Shown here: piece after piece, positions 32,101 through 44,680 of the stretch
Numbering within the stretch: position 1 is the first letter of the stretch
Layout of the letters: every line of letters begins with the position of its first letter
Assembly: GCF_020379485.1 (NCBI RefSeq)
Contig: NC_063445.1
Span: 51,547,422-51,611,421, forward strand
Length of the DNA stretch: 64,000 nt
Source of the DNA: Brassica napus
Lineage: Eukaryota; Streptophyta; Magnoliopsida; Brassicales; Brassicaceae
Reading direction: 5' to 3'
Notes under the pieces: model-generated
What the model was told of the DNA's origin: nothing
The model's input: the letters and a program-made list of their open reading frames with translations, nothing else
Databases searched by the model: none
Made by a program: the position numbers and the translations under genes

Positions 32101-33120
32101 ATTTTATGATAATAAGACACAACTTTTAAAACTAATAATTATATAAAGACAATTATTGTAAATTAAATTCTTTAAGACACTTTTCCAATAGTTGCATGTT
32201 GGAAGAACAAAAATAATATTAGTTTTTTATGAAGACACAACTGTTTAAACTAATAATTATAGAAAGACATTTATTTGGATATTTTAACTACTTTAATTTT
32301 TTTATTCAATAGTTGCATGTTGGAAAAACAAAACTAATATTCTCCTTTTAATGAAAAGACACAATTCTTAACATTATGTGAAAATAATTTGTGTTTTATA
32401 ATAAGAAGATACAATCTTAAAACTAATAATTATACACTTATTGAGATATTTTAATTACTTAAAAAAAGTCTCAATAATTGCATATTGAAAAAACAAAACA
32501 ATGTGTGCTTTTCAATGAAAACACACAACTCTTACCATTATGTTTAAGAATATTTTTCTTTTTACAATGAGAAGATACAACTCTTAAAAGTAATAATTGT
32601 AGAAATACACTTAATGAAATATTTTAAATACTTTCTAAAAATATCCGATAGTTACATGTTGGAAAAAAAATAATGTTAGTTCTTTATGAAAAGTCACAAC
32701 CTTTAACATTAAATGAGAATCCTATTATTATTTTTTATGAAAGACAAAAATTTTAACATTAAATGAGATTTGAAATAATTCATATTTTATAATGAAAATA
32801 CGCAACTCTTAAAACTAATAATTGTAGATATACACTTATTGGGATATTTAATTTAAACTTCTTTAAAAACGAATTCTCAATAGTTGCATGATGAAAAAGA
32901 CCTAATTTCAGTTTTAAAGAAAATACTTAAACTCTTAAAATTTTGTTTTAAAATAATTTATTTTTAATTGTGAGAAGATATAAACTCTTAAAACCAATAA
33001 TTGTAGAAAGACACTTAGTGAAATATTTTAAAACTATTTTCTAAAAAAATTTCAATAGTTACCTGTTGGAAAAAAACAATGTCTGCTTTTTATAAAAAAA
33101 GACACAACTCTTAATATTAA
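32101..33120. repeat. Degenerate ~170-bp tandem repeats
   Basis: Two words alternate: GACACAACTCTTAAAACTAATAAT-like (near 32108, 32236, 32408, 32572, 32805 and 32976) and TTGCATGTTGGAA-like (near 32191, 32316, 32479, 32652, 32885 and 33059). Most spacings lie between 163 and 174 bases, with 125-128 and 233 as exceptions. About six strongly diverged units result. No coding capacity. Confidence 0.8.
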
Positions 33121-34067
33121 AGCCATACAAATATGTTACACGCTATCAAACAACACGTGAGAAATAAATAATATGTTATTATAAATTAATTGTGCTTATT
33201 AATGCACTAATATGAAACTAACCAAGAGAATCCGGTTGTTTCTGTGTGATGCACACGCTCAAATACAAAATTTACCGGCTTTTGTGACATAATCAAACAC
33301 TCTTATATAGCCAAAGTGCATGACTATATAGGGCATAAATCATGTATTAACGGAATTTTTTTTGTAAGAAATAAAAACACACTTTTTATGTAGTAGACGA
33401 ATATTAAGACTAGTAACTTTATTATTTCATTTAGGATGTCTTTCTAGCCAAACACGAATGGTGCTTCAAATAATTCCTTGTTGGCAACGTTTCATTTGAA
33501 TATTTTCTAACTTTTTGTAACGAGGTAAACACGAATGGTGCTTCACACAATCTTTTCTTCCTAATTATAAAATTGTGAAAGATTTACAATAAAAACTCAT
33601 GGACAAAGAATATTTATAGTTTTTCAAAATCATATATGAATAATCATGTATATTTTGAAGAGACACATCATTACAAAATACATCATAATTATTGAAAGGA
33701 ACTTATAACATATATTGACAATTTTTTTAAAAACTCCTATGTCTTTTACAGTGAAAATACATAACTCTTTACATTAATTGAGATTTCAAATATATTTTAA
33801 AGATGAGAAAACATATCTAAACATTTTTAACATGCATGGTAAGACATATCTAAACATTTTTCTTCAACCATTTTCAATAGTTACAGTTTTAAAAGACACA
33901 ACATTTGATCATTAATTTTTTTTAATAGTTACATGTTTGAGAAGACACAATCTTTTGTTTTCAATAGTTACATAATTGAAAAGACGTAGCCTTTTAATTC
34001 CTATTATTAATATAGATTAAACTACAACATTAATAATAAAAATAACAGAGTTAAGTTGGAGGGTAAT
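33121..34067. other. AT-rich flank of the CACTA element
   Basis: Contains more loosely related words (AATAGTTACATGTTTGAGAAGACACAA near 33930) that may be outlying members of the repeats to the left. No gene seen. Confidence 0.5.
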
Positions 34068-34080
34068 CACTACAAGAAAA

Positions 34081-34510
34081 CACAAATTTAACGACGGCCA
34101 AAATCGTCGTTATTTCCTCGGAAAAGAAGGTTTACGAGGAAATGGCGATGAAAGGCGTTTCGTCGTTATATGATTGTCGTAAGAGAAGATTCGTCGCCAT
34201 TTCCTCGTTAATTAGCGAGGTTATATTTTCCTCGTAAAGAAGAATTAAGTTTTCGTCGTAAAGACCACGTGGGGTTTCCACGTAACGCGGTCGTTGTGCT
34301 TCCTCGTAAGAAACTCGTAAATGGTTCGTCGTAAAAGACACGCAAAAACCTCTAAATAAATTCGTCGTAATAAAAACGTAAGAAACACGAAAATAATTCG
34401 TCGTAATAGAATCGTAAGTAAATCCACGTAAAATCCTCGATAATTGTTCCTCGATATTTCGTCGTTAATTTTCCTCGTTAATACATCGGGAATTAGCGAC
34501 GAAATTACTT
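34081..34510. repeat. CACTA subterminal repeats, left
   Basis: More than a dozen copies of CGTCGTAA/CCTCGTAA/TTACGAGGA-type words lie within about 430 bases. By analogy with En/Spm these are binding sites for the element's own TNPA-like protein. Confidence 0.75.
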
Positions 34511-34678
34511 TGTTTTCTATTTACTGAATTTATAAATAAAAATTATATTTATTTAATTTATTAATAAAATTTTAATTGAAATTAAATCGAATAGGAAAAT
34601 TTTTTTGGCCGAATTAAAATGAAATTATATAATATATAAATAAGTTTTGAATTTTAAAATACAATAACAAAAAAAAAA

Positions 34679-36595
34679 CTAATGCTGCATTGCCGCGTCG
34701 TAGAATTCCTCGCTCCTTCTCGAGAGATCTTCCTCGTTGACTTGCACGGATGTCTCGCCTGGAATGGGGTTTTGTTGTCTCATGGTCCTGAACATGGCCT
34801 CCCATTCCGGATTTGTGGCCGCTATGACGTCCAAGAAGTTCTCGAGACCAGTCATACGAGCTGTGAACGACGATTTTGTCGAGGCCAACTCGTTTTGTGT
34901 CGACGACAGCTGATGTTGTGTCGTCTCCAACACGTCGCGCAGCTGAGAGACTTCATCATCCCGTCTCTGGCCATAAGAGGAAGTCGCTCTCGGAACATCG
35001 TTGACGGAACCAATCCCCAACACACGTCCCTTTTTCTTAGGAGCGACCTTAAAAAACAATAAAATATATATTAAAATTTAAATTTTAAAGTAAAATGGAA
35101 TTAATAAAAAATTTATATAAAATTTACCTCCTCGTAAATTCTATCCACTTCTATTGTGGATAAGACGACGGGTAATCCGTCGGCGGACTCCTGCGCCAGC
35201 TGGGTCTCACGCTCGTCAATACGAGCTGCCACATCATTGTAGATCTTCTCAGACCTCTCATCTACAAATGCGCCCGCCTTGTTTTTGTGGGTCCGATCGA
35301 AAAGTTCCATAAGAGTCGGTAAACGTCCCAACTCCTTGGCCTAAAAATAGTTAAGAAAGTTTTTATTATATATATATATATATATATATAAAAATCAAAA
35401 AGTTAAATATTTAAATTACGTACCATTTCCAAACGGACGCGGGCGTGTGGTTTTTGGCCCGTACTATGTTGCATCGCCCTGTGGCCATGCTCATCTACCG
35501 AGTTACGGGAGGCGGAGCAAGACTGGGCGACTCTCATGGCATCAGGATCCCTCCAGTAACGGATGAGGCCATCCCACACGTCCGTGGTGATGGTTGAGGG
35601 TTTGCCCCGCTCATAGCCCTTCACGATCCAGTCACCCTTCCAGTTGGAGACCGTGTCCAACAAACGTTTCTTCGCCTTGTCGATAAACTCTTTCCGCACC
35701 TTCTCAGTGACCCCCATGGACCAATTAAATTTTTGCTGCAAAAAAACATTAATAATTAGTTTAGAAAAATAAAATTTAAAAAAATATAAATCAGGAATAA
35801 ATTGTAAAAACTTACAGCGTAAATCTTGAACCACGTCCTTCTGATGTAGATCGGAGTGGATTTCCAGTTGGGATGTGCCATGGAGAAGTAACCTTTAATC
35901 GTCTCGGTTACTTTTGCAAGGCAGTTATCAACCCCAAACCTGGAAAAAAAAAACAAATTCAAAGTTTTAAATATTTATTAAAGTCACAAATGAATTTTAA
36001 AAAATAAATGTAACATACATACCAAAGAGTTCCTTCAGGTCGGTCGGGGTCTATGATCGGTAAGCCTTCTCTGCCTGGCAAACCGAGAATGTCCTCAACA
36101 GTGTACTGAGAGTAAGGACAACTCGCTGGCACCATCAAATCAGCATGAACCTGATGGGCGGGCATCTGAGGAGGCACATGAGGAGCTGGCATCGGAGGAG
36201 GAGCTACCGGAGGAGGCACATGAGGAACTGATGGCGATGCCGTAGAAGAAGGCGAGACTCTCTGAGAAGATTGAGTCTCGGGGACGGTCTCCTGCTGACC
36301 CGAAGAACCAGGAGCTGAAGAAGAACCGGGAAGTGAAGACGGGTCTAACCGACTACCCGGTGGACCGAACATCTGCGAGTAGTGAGCACTACGCTGGTGC
36401 CTACGAATAGTCTGCAAAATTTAAATTTCTAAATTAAATTCAAGAGTAAATAAAAAATTATGAACAGTATTAACTACGTAATTAATAAAATGAGGAAACC
36501 TAAATTTTGTAAACTAATTTCGTAAACTAAATTCCCTAAACTAACCACCTAATCTAAATTCCCTAAACTACTTAGAGAGGAAAGAGAGTTACCAT
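34679..36595 (-). CDS. TNPA-like plant transposase (Ptta/En-Spm, Transposase_24)
   Basis: Predicted exons 36593-36595 (a bare ATG, uncertain), 36023-36411, 35816-35939, 35424-35735, 35128-35340 and 34679-35047. The N-terminal part is low-complexity Pro/Ser-rich ([16 protein letters not shown]). The centre has the Ptta-type region ([56 protein letters not shown]). The C-terminal part has a heptad-like Gln/Ser-rich helix ([25 protein letters not shown]) likely to mediate oligomerisation. In En/Spm the partner protein binds subterminal repeats and bridges the ends. No internal stop was found across the exons. The first exon is the weakest part of the model; exon 2 begins after TTTTGCAG. Confidence 0.75.
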
Positions 36596-37821
36596 GTTGA
36601 GAGGAAATAGAAAGGCTCTAGAGAGGAATTAGAGAGGAAATGAAGAGGGCTGCGGTTTCGCCTATATATAGGATTAGTGTTCGTCGACAATTCGTCGCAA
36701 AATAACGAGGAAAGACAGAGGCCCGTCTTTCGTTTTGTCGCAAGGCCCAAGCAAATTAACGAGGATATACAGAGGCCCGTCTTTTATTTAACGTCGTTCT
36801 TGCGACGATTTTTGTTTTATCATCGATTTTACGTGGGCCCGTCTTTTGTTTCGTCGCAAGGCCCAAGCAAATTAACGAGGATATACAGAGGCCCGTGTTT
36901 TATTTAACGTCGTTCTTGCGACGATTTTTGTTTTTATCATCGATTTTACGTGCAAATAGCGAGGCTTTTTTTGCTAACCCCTAAAATTTTAAACCCCAAA
37001 CCTCAAACCCTATCTTTCTTATCTCCAAACCTCAAACCCTATCTTCCTTATATTTCTTATCTTATACTTCATATATTTCTAACCCTTTAACTTCAATATA
37101 TATATTTTTTTGAATTTGAAAGGTTTAATACGTTGGAAAACAATTTTACAAATTTTGAATTTGACATATCACACAACAAATCAAACACACTCTACAAATC
37201 ATATATGAAAGGTTTAAAAACATAAAAAAAAAATTGAAAATTAATTTTTTTTTAGTTTATATGAAGTAGGATGGGGAGTTTTAGGGTTTGCACATTTGGG
37301 GTTTAGGGATTTGGGTTTCATTTTAGTATATTTACCGACGAATTAACGACGAAAAGTAAAATAAAAAAGCTAACCTCGCTCATTCCACGTAAGTTAACGA
37401 GGCTCTTACGACGTTTTAGTCTTACGTGGAATAAGCGAGGTCCGCTTTTTTAATTATAAATCGTCTCTTATTCCACGTAAGTTAACGAGGCTCTTACGAC
37501 GTTTACTGTTACCGTGGAATATGCGAGGTAATGTATTATAAATCGTCGTAAAATTCCCGTGAGATAACGTGGAAAGTACGACGACTGTCTCTAAACCCCT
37601 AAAACGAAACCCCAAATCCCAAACCACATCTTCTTTATCTTCTACTTCATATATCAAACACTTCTATCCTTTAACCTCAAGCAATTCATTCTAATCCAAA
37701 CCGAAAATTATAAAAACACAATTCCTTTACTTATAATTAATGTCGATATCTTATTTATAAATAAACTCCCATTATCTTTAATTATATATAATAAATCAAA
37801 CTCATACAAATATGAAATACA
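36596..37821. other. CACTA internal spacer with CGTCGTAA-type repeats
   Basis: Lies between the two transposase genes. It contains two near-identical segments around 36690-36800 and 36830-36920 (GTCTTTCGTTTTGTCGCAAGG / GTCTTTTGTTTCGTCGCAAGG) and more CGTCGT words at 37330-37590. A few AACCCCAAACC/AAACCCTA heptads here are the counterpart of the large G-rich array in the second element. Confidence 0.7.
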
Positions 37822-40800
37822 TTAATCGGATTCATCGACATTCTCGTCATCACTTGAAACATCATCATTTACATGAAACTCGTCTTCAACAGCTTCCTCC
37901 GTGGGATCTTCGGTAAGATCTTCATACTCGTGATTATGCGGATCAATGAGAAGGATGTCATCAATTTCTTGTTCAGGTTCATGAACTTCATTTATTTGTT
38001 CTTCTTGCAATGGTGGTTCTTCTCCTACGATGATTCGTCCTCGAGGTGTAACTTTGATCACGGCTAACCAATTTATACCCGACTCTCTCATCCGTGGGTA
38101 TGGAAGGAAGCTAACTTGGTCTGCTTGTGAAGCTAAGATGAAGGGCTCGAATTTGTTGTACCTCCGGCCACCGTTGACATCTACTACACCGAATTTGTTC
38201 AACCGAACACCTCTATTGACGACGGGGTCGAACCATTCACACTTGAAGAGGACGCATTTTAGCTTCAATATCCCTGGGAATTCGACTTCAATAATCTCCG
38301 TCAAGATTCCGTAGAAATCTGTTTCTCCTTTCACACAAATTCCATAGTTACTGGTTGCCCGCTGTTTACCATACTCATATGTGTGAAAAGTATAGCCTCG
38401 TGTGAAATACATCTGTGATGTGGTGACCTTTACAAGTGGAGATTGAATTACTTCGTGTAACCACTTAGGATAATCTGCATCGTCGTCATAATCAACCTAT
38501 TTAAAAATAAAAAGAACGTTGAAATACAAATCATTCATGTATGAAAATTTTAAAAGTATTTGATTAATACCTGATTCTTCAACCACTTAACAAAGTGTTG
38601 ATCTTTTCTTTTGTCTACGTCACTTGTGGATATACCAGGAAATGTTTCTTCGACTTGTGAAACAAACATGCTGTAAATTCACATTTTACATGAATTAATC
38701 TCTCTCAATTATATAATGTATACTCAATTTAAGTTACCTTTCAAAATAACGCATCAATGGATCCTCGCAATTGAGTAGAATATAGGTGTGTGCACTATGA
38801 GCGTCTTCTTCACTCGACCACCAAACCTGTTTTGATTTCCCACCAAGTCGTCCAATCTGGCTAAAGATTTCTGGAACACCAACAACTGCATATGTGGGCG
38901 CAACGCCACCATCATCATATCTTCTTGGAGCTCTTCTTCGTGTACGTACTTTTGACGCAAAGTAGTACGATGTGAAGTGAGAAACTTCTTCTGTCAAACT
39001 TCCAGCAATTATAGAACCTTCAACTTTGGCGAGGTTCTTTGCTTTTCCCTTCAAATATTTCATGGCTCGCTCGTACTGATACATCCATCCGTAATGTACC
39101 GGTCCACGAAGCAATGCCTCATATGGGAGGTGGATAGCTAGATGCTCCATCACGTCAAAAAAGCCTGGAGGAAATATCTTCTCCAAGTTGCACAATAAGA
39201 TAGGAATGTTCTCCTGAAGCTGTTCTACGACTTCTTCTTTAAGAGTGCGTGTGCTCAAATCCCTGAAAAATGCTCCAATGCCTATTCCAAAAACAATTAA
39301 ACACATTGTTAGTCAAATACTATTATTGTAAACTAAACCAATTTAATATTATTGTCCTATTGTAAACTACCTGCAAGTGGTTCATGTACGTTTGTTGGAA
39401 GTAGCTCCGCAAATGCAAATGGCAGAAGTCGTTGCATAAAGACATGACAATCATGACTCTTCATCCCGGAGAACTTTTGACCCTTTTCAACACATCTTGA
39501 AAGATTTGAAACATACCCATCAGGGAACTTCACTTCTGATGCCACCCAATTGAACAAAACCGACTTTTTTTCTGAAGACAATCTAAAAATTGGAACGGGA
39601 ACTTGGCCATTGCTTTTTATATGTAACTCACTTCTTGAGCAAATATCCGGCAAGTCCAACCTCGATTTTATGTTGTCTTTTGTCTTCCCTGGGACATTCA
39701 ATATTGTATTCATGATGTTCTCAAAGAAATTCTTCTCTATATGCATCACATCAAGGTTGTGGCGCAGAAGGAGATCCTTCCAATATGGTAACTCCCAAAA
39801 TATACTCTTCTTGTGCCAGTTGTGATGAACACCGTAAGAATCAGGCATATTACGAGGGACATGCCAATTACCACCCCAGCGAACTGTTTCGTTAGCTCCG
39901 TAGTAGTCGATTTGCGCTTCAATTTGTTCTCCAGTTAGATATGGAGGAGGAGTGTCTCTCACAACCTTTTTGTGCCTAAACAAATTCTTGTTTCTTCGGT
40001 ACGGATGGCCAACTGGAAGAAATCGACGGTGACAATCGAACCAACTTGTCTTTCTACCATTCTTCAGTTGAAATGCATCTGTCGTTCCATTACAATATGG
40101 ACAAGCTAATCTCCCATGTGTAGTCCATCCAGACAACATCCCATAGGCAGGAAAGTCACTTATGGTCCACAAAAGCATAGCTCGCATCGTAAAATTCTTC
40201 TTCGTTGAGCAGTCATACGTCCTCACCCCTGTTGACCACAAATCCTTCAACTCTTTTATCAGTGGTTGTAGGAAAACATCAAGTGACCTTTTTGGATGCT
40301 TCGGACCGGGTATTAATATGGTCAAGAATAAAAACTCCCGTTGCATGCACATCTCCGGTGGCAGGTTGTATGGCGTAAGAAAGACAGGCCACAATGAATA
40401 TTGTCTCCCTGACATTCCAAATGGACTAAATCCATCTGTGCATAATCCGAGGTACACATTCCGGCTATTGCTAGCGAAATTCGGATGTACTTTGTTAAAA
40501 TGTTTCCAGGCTCTTGCATCTGATGGATGAGTCATCTCACCATCCGTCTGAGTATGCTCGGCATGCCACCTCATCTTTCCAGCAGTCTGCTCCGATTGGT
40601 ACAATCTTTTCAATCTATCTGTAATTGGTAGGTACCACATCCTTTGGTACGGTACCCTATTACGTCCCCTTCCTTGCGGCTTGAATCGTGGTTTCTTGCA
40701 GAATCGACATTCTTCCAACTTCTCATCATCTCCCCAGTAGATCATGCAGTTGTCGATGCAAACATCTATCATCTCCGAAGGCAACCCAAGACTATAAACC

Positions 40801-41483
40801 AGTTTCTGAATCTCATAATAAGAATCAGCAGACTCATTGTCTTCCGGCAAATACTCTTTAAATAAATCTGCCCATTCGTTCATGCAACTTTCAGGTAGAT
40901 TGTGATCAGTTTTAATATTCATCATTCTAGCAGCCAATGACAATTTAGAGAGACCTTCTCTACAACCACTGTAAAGTGGTTGATTTGCCGCATCTAACAT
41001 TTCATAAAACTTTTTTGAATCTATGTTAGGTTCTTCATCTTCATCATCATGAGCTACGAATGCATCAGTTACCATATCATGAACCCTATCATAATCTACC
41101 ATCGGCTGATCCTCCTGATGGTAACTATGTGCATTATGCAATTGATGATCAACCGGTTCTTCTTGAAAGTTGTTATTACTACTACTAGCTTCATTCTGAT
41201 CATAACTATAACCTTCTCCATGTTGAAACCAGATATAATAATTTGGCGTGAAACCTCTATTTACTAAATGCTTCCAAACATTTTCACGATTTGCCAACTT
41301 TGAATTGTTACATTTCCTACAAGGACAGAATATTTTACCGCTTTCTTGGGCGAGCGGTGTAGAATCTGCTTGATGCATAAAACGCTCCAACCCAGCAAGA
41401 TATTCTTTCGTCACTCTCCCGTTAGCATCTCTATGCATATACATCCACCTCCGCAACTCGAAAATATTTCCCAAGCCCGACAT
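37822..41483 (-). CDS. TNPD-like CACTA transposase (tnp2 family)
   Basis: Exons 39376-41483, 38738-39281, 38571-38670 and 37822-38496; the first donor is about base 39376, after GAACCACTTGCAG. The start is taken as the ATG at 41483 because MSGLGNIFELRRWMYMHRD matches the second copy. Domains in order: transposase-associated zinc-binding region (FCPCRKCNNS, GFTPNYYIWFQHGE), Transposase_21/tnp2 core (WYLPITDRLKRLYQS, CTDGFSPFGMSGRQYSLWPV, LACPYCNGTTDAF, HNLDVMHIEKNFFENI), DUF4218 in exon 2 (PPGFFDVMEHLAIHLPYEA, GPVHYGWMYQYERAMKYLK) and DUF4216 in exon 4 (FTRGYTFHTYEYGKQRATSN, CEWFDPV). An acidic tail follows. All frames are open, consistent with an active enzyme that cuts CACTA ends. Confidence 0.88.
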
Positions 41484-41579
41484 TTTTTTCACTTTTTTTT
41501 TTCTTGTTGGTGTGCTTAAAATTATGTTCAAACCTCCATATATATAGAAAATTTTCGAATCTGGTAGTTGAATTTTGCT

Positions 41580-41890
41580 AGGAATTTACGACGAAAAATT
41601 AGGTTGGTGGCAAAAAAAACGTGTTAAGTTGGTGGATTTCTCGTTCTTTCCTCGTAAGTTATTTCCTCGTAAAAATCATGCTAAAATTACGACGAATTTG
41701 CGACGAAACACATTTTTCTCGGAAAAACCACGTTAACTTACGACGATTTTACGAGGAAAATCTTTACTCGGTATTTTACAAGGCCATTACGACGAAACTT
41801 TATTTCCTCGCAATTTCATCGTTAAGTCATCGTAATTTCACGAGGAATAGTTTTCCTCGTTAAATTTCCTTGCTAAAACTGTGTTTTCTT
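41580..41890. repeat. CACTA subterminal repeats, right
   Basis: Dense CCTCGTAA, TTACGACGA and CGAGGAAAA words mirror the left subterminal block and overlap the promoter side of the TNPD-like gene. Confidence 0.75.
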
Positions 41891-41899
41891 GTAGTGAAT

Positions 41900-42839
41900 T
41901 TACTTTCTTGGTAAAATGGCTAAATATATTTCTTCATGTGTTATCTTTTAATTAGATATGAATGTTTACAGAGTAGGATTGACTACAATACAAAGTGTCA
42001 TTAAGTCAATTATATGATCATCATTCTCAGATCCATATATTAAAAACTGATAACATACGTGATGGTAATCTACTATTGTAGAATTTGGCTTAAAAAGAGA
42101 TGTAGTCTAGGTAAAAGAAGCTAGTGTTACTTGTTTTGTGCTATGAAGCCTGTGATATGATACACATTGATTTCTCTTGATGATACTAGATTTCCTGCGA
42201 AAAAAAAAACGAATTGTCTGACGAAGAGATACGTATATATATATATAATGTTTTAAGTACATAAAAAACTATTTCAAGTGTGGAACACAATTTGATACAT
42301 TCATTACATTTTGCATGAATAGTCTTGCATGAATAGTCCTGAAACAAAATAACATATATTACAAAGTTGAGAACTATTATCTGTTAACCAATCTTTTTAT
42401 GACCATTTAGTTCTTATATTGTTAATCTCAAATGTACGTATTAATTTGTTTAAGTATTATCTGTTAACAATATTTTTACGAGTTACGAGTTGCGACAGCT
42501 ATGATATGTATCGACCATGTAAAATTTGTTTTCCAAAAAAAAATTTGGAGGCAAGAGAATTTTCAGTTACTTATAACATATATGAAAAACGAAAAAGTGA
42601 CTTTTTTCTTTTCCACATTTTCATTAAAAGAAATAAAATATCACCAATTTTTTCTCGAGAAGACACTGATTCCCCCCCCCCAAACTTTCCTAAAATACAC
42701 AGATTTATATATGGAGCATGTGGTAGTTAATATCTTTCTTAGACGAAAAAGGAGTTTGACTTTCACAGCTTAGTAATCACACGAAAGCTTAAATTAGAAA
42801 AAGAAAACTAATTGAATATTTGATTAATCCAAGATATAA
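41900..42839. other. Intergenic, 3' side of SWEET
   Basis: AT-rich, with a short ATATATAT run near 42234 and a C(10) run near 42673. No gene recognised. Confidence 0.5.
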
Positions 42840-44588
42840 TCAAGCTGAAACTCGCTTTGCATGTTCCTCGTTGCCACTGAGTTGCAAGTTAGCCTTAGAA
42901 AGATTCTCCTCTTCTTCATCTTTTGGTGTTGTCTTGTAATAACAAGCATATAGTATAAGCTGTACTGCTCCTGGTATTGTTCCTAGTCCATTTCCAATCT
43001 ATAATAAAATAAACAAAACTAGTAAGTACTTCTAAACAGAAGACACTAGTGCTAAATATATAGTTAAACTTAAATGGTTTACCAAAATGAAAAGATCGAA
43101 TTTAATAAGGGCATAAATAACCCAAATAACTCCGTTCATAAAGTTGGCAAGTGAGAGAGAAAACGGCATGTACTTCACACTTTTGGTCTTGATCACCTTA
43201 CTCTGGATAAGTCAAAACGAAGATGTATTTTTTATTATAAAAGGTAAAAAAATATATATAAAGGTTTAGGGAAAAGAGGAAACTAAAATATCGTACCATG
43301 ATGGTGAGAGGAGCAATATACATGATGCTAATAAAAATGACACAAATGATTCCAACAAAAGTAGATCTCTGGTTATGTGTGTTGAACAATAGCAATGTGC
43401 ATGTGGCTACTATTCCAACAAACACCATCTCTCCTATCAGCCATATCCCCACTTTCACCTGCACCATAAATCAATTTAATTAAACCAACTCAGAATAAAT
43501 TGCATAAACTTTGTCTTGCCTATCACCATCCTAAAACCAGAATCAGTCATTGTCGACTATTGCTCGTTGCTACAGTGTCTTAGCGTTCATTTCAAGCCAG
43601 AAGACCATAATTGAATGGACTTGGCTCAGTTTTGTTTCACTTCGATTTGATTACCATTGAACCAGAGCTCAATTTTATGTTATACACAATATAAATTATG
43701 TTAGTTGTTAAATCACAGAACTCAAATATAAGATTATATACTCTCGTTTTAATTCTTTCAAAATCTTCCGTGGAATTTTATACTCAGACCAATATATTAA
43801 ATAATTAACTGTTAAATATTATAACAAAAAGTTAAACATTAACCATAAATTATTACACAAAAAAACTAGCTGTATTTTGTTACCTTGTACTTATATATCT
43901 CTAGGGGTATCTCTAGGAGAAAAAAAATACGATTCATACTAACTAGAATCTAGATGGAAACCAAAACTTAACCTGATTTGATATGGTTTTATAATTTTGG
44001 TTTTTTTGTGCATAAGAATGATCAAAAACTATGCTAAAAATTAATAGAAGAAAGAGAAATGTAAGGATACTATTTTACCTTGCCTTGGGTGGGAGAAAAG
44101 TAGAAGAAGACGGAGAGATAGAAGAGCTCAATGGCCAAACCAGTGACATTAATAGTGATCACAAGAAGGCTATCTGGATGGACTATTGGTAAGCCATAAA
44201 AGACCCATAATGCGCAATTCAGCACGGTGGCTAAGTACGGGTCGGCTTTGTATTCCTCCACCTTCTTCATCTTGTATATTGTTATGAATGTTGGTCTGCA
44301 TTAATTATTCATATACATTCTATAAACATTAATTGTTCAATATTTCAAACTATGGTATGTATGTTAGTGTTAGCTATGTGTGAGGGATTAATGATTACAT
44401 GGGAGAGAGGAACAAGAACAAGGAGATGATATTTCCTGCGACAATTAACAAATAATTTATAATATAATAGCAAAAAATATTAGAAATTCTTTAAATGTAG
44501 TTCGTACACAATTCAAACCAATCTTTGTATGTATTTTGTGCTTACCAAAAATGCCGGCAATGTTTCTTGCAACTGTCGCGCTAACCAT
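42840..44588 (-). CDS. SWEET4: SWEET sugar transporter (SWEET4-like)
   Basis: Six exons in phase: 44546-44588, 44399-44435, 44079-44295, 43297-43458, 43083-43202 and 42840-42998, giving 245 residues, the usual SWEET length. Seven membrane spans are arranged as two MtN3/saliva triple-helix repeats around a linker helix. First repeat: SPIPTF, then [24 protein letters not shown] and [11 protein letters not shown]. Second repeat: [40 protein letters not shown] and [21 protein letters not shown]. The acidic cytosolic tail ends KRVSA. SWEETs are uniporters that move sugars down their gradient; SWEET4-type (clade II) members favour hexoses. Closest by memory is AtSWEET4 (At3g28007), which fits the collinear position. 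Intact. Confidence 0.9.
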
Positions 44589-44670
44589 TTTACGTTAAAA
44601 GCAAATTCTAAATGATAAGAAGTAAGAACACAAGAGAAGAGAGATGTGAATATGTGTGTGTGGGTTTGCT

Positions 44671-44680
44671 TATATTTATA
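44671..44680 (-). promoter_or_regulatory. TATA box of SWEET gene
   Basis: On the minus strand TATAAATATA lies about 83 bases upstream of the SWEET start codon at 44588, a suitable position for a core promoter with a short leader. Confidence 0.6.

Larger units (their letters stand above)
34068..41896 (-). mobile_element. Complete CACTA (En/Spm) DNA transposon
   Basis: Termini are CACTACAAGAAAA at 34068 and its reverse complement TTTTCTTGTAGTG ending at 41896, flanked by a 3-base target duplication AAT (34065-34067 and 41897-41899). Total length is 7829 bases. Subterminal regions are packed with short CGTCGTAA, CCTCGTAA and ACGAGGAAA words in both orientations. It encodes two genes on the minus strand, a TNPD-like transposase and a TNPA/Ptta-like protein, both apparently uninterrupted. 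It therefore looks potentially autonomous. Confidence 0.95.

Noticed and set aside
40162..40530. Plus-strand frame opposite the CACTA transposase (also 60244-60612 opposite the second copy)
   Set aside because: Antisense shadow of a well-supported tnp2 coding exon.
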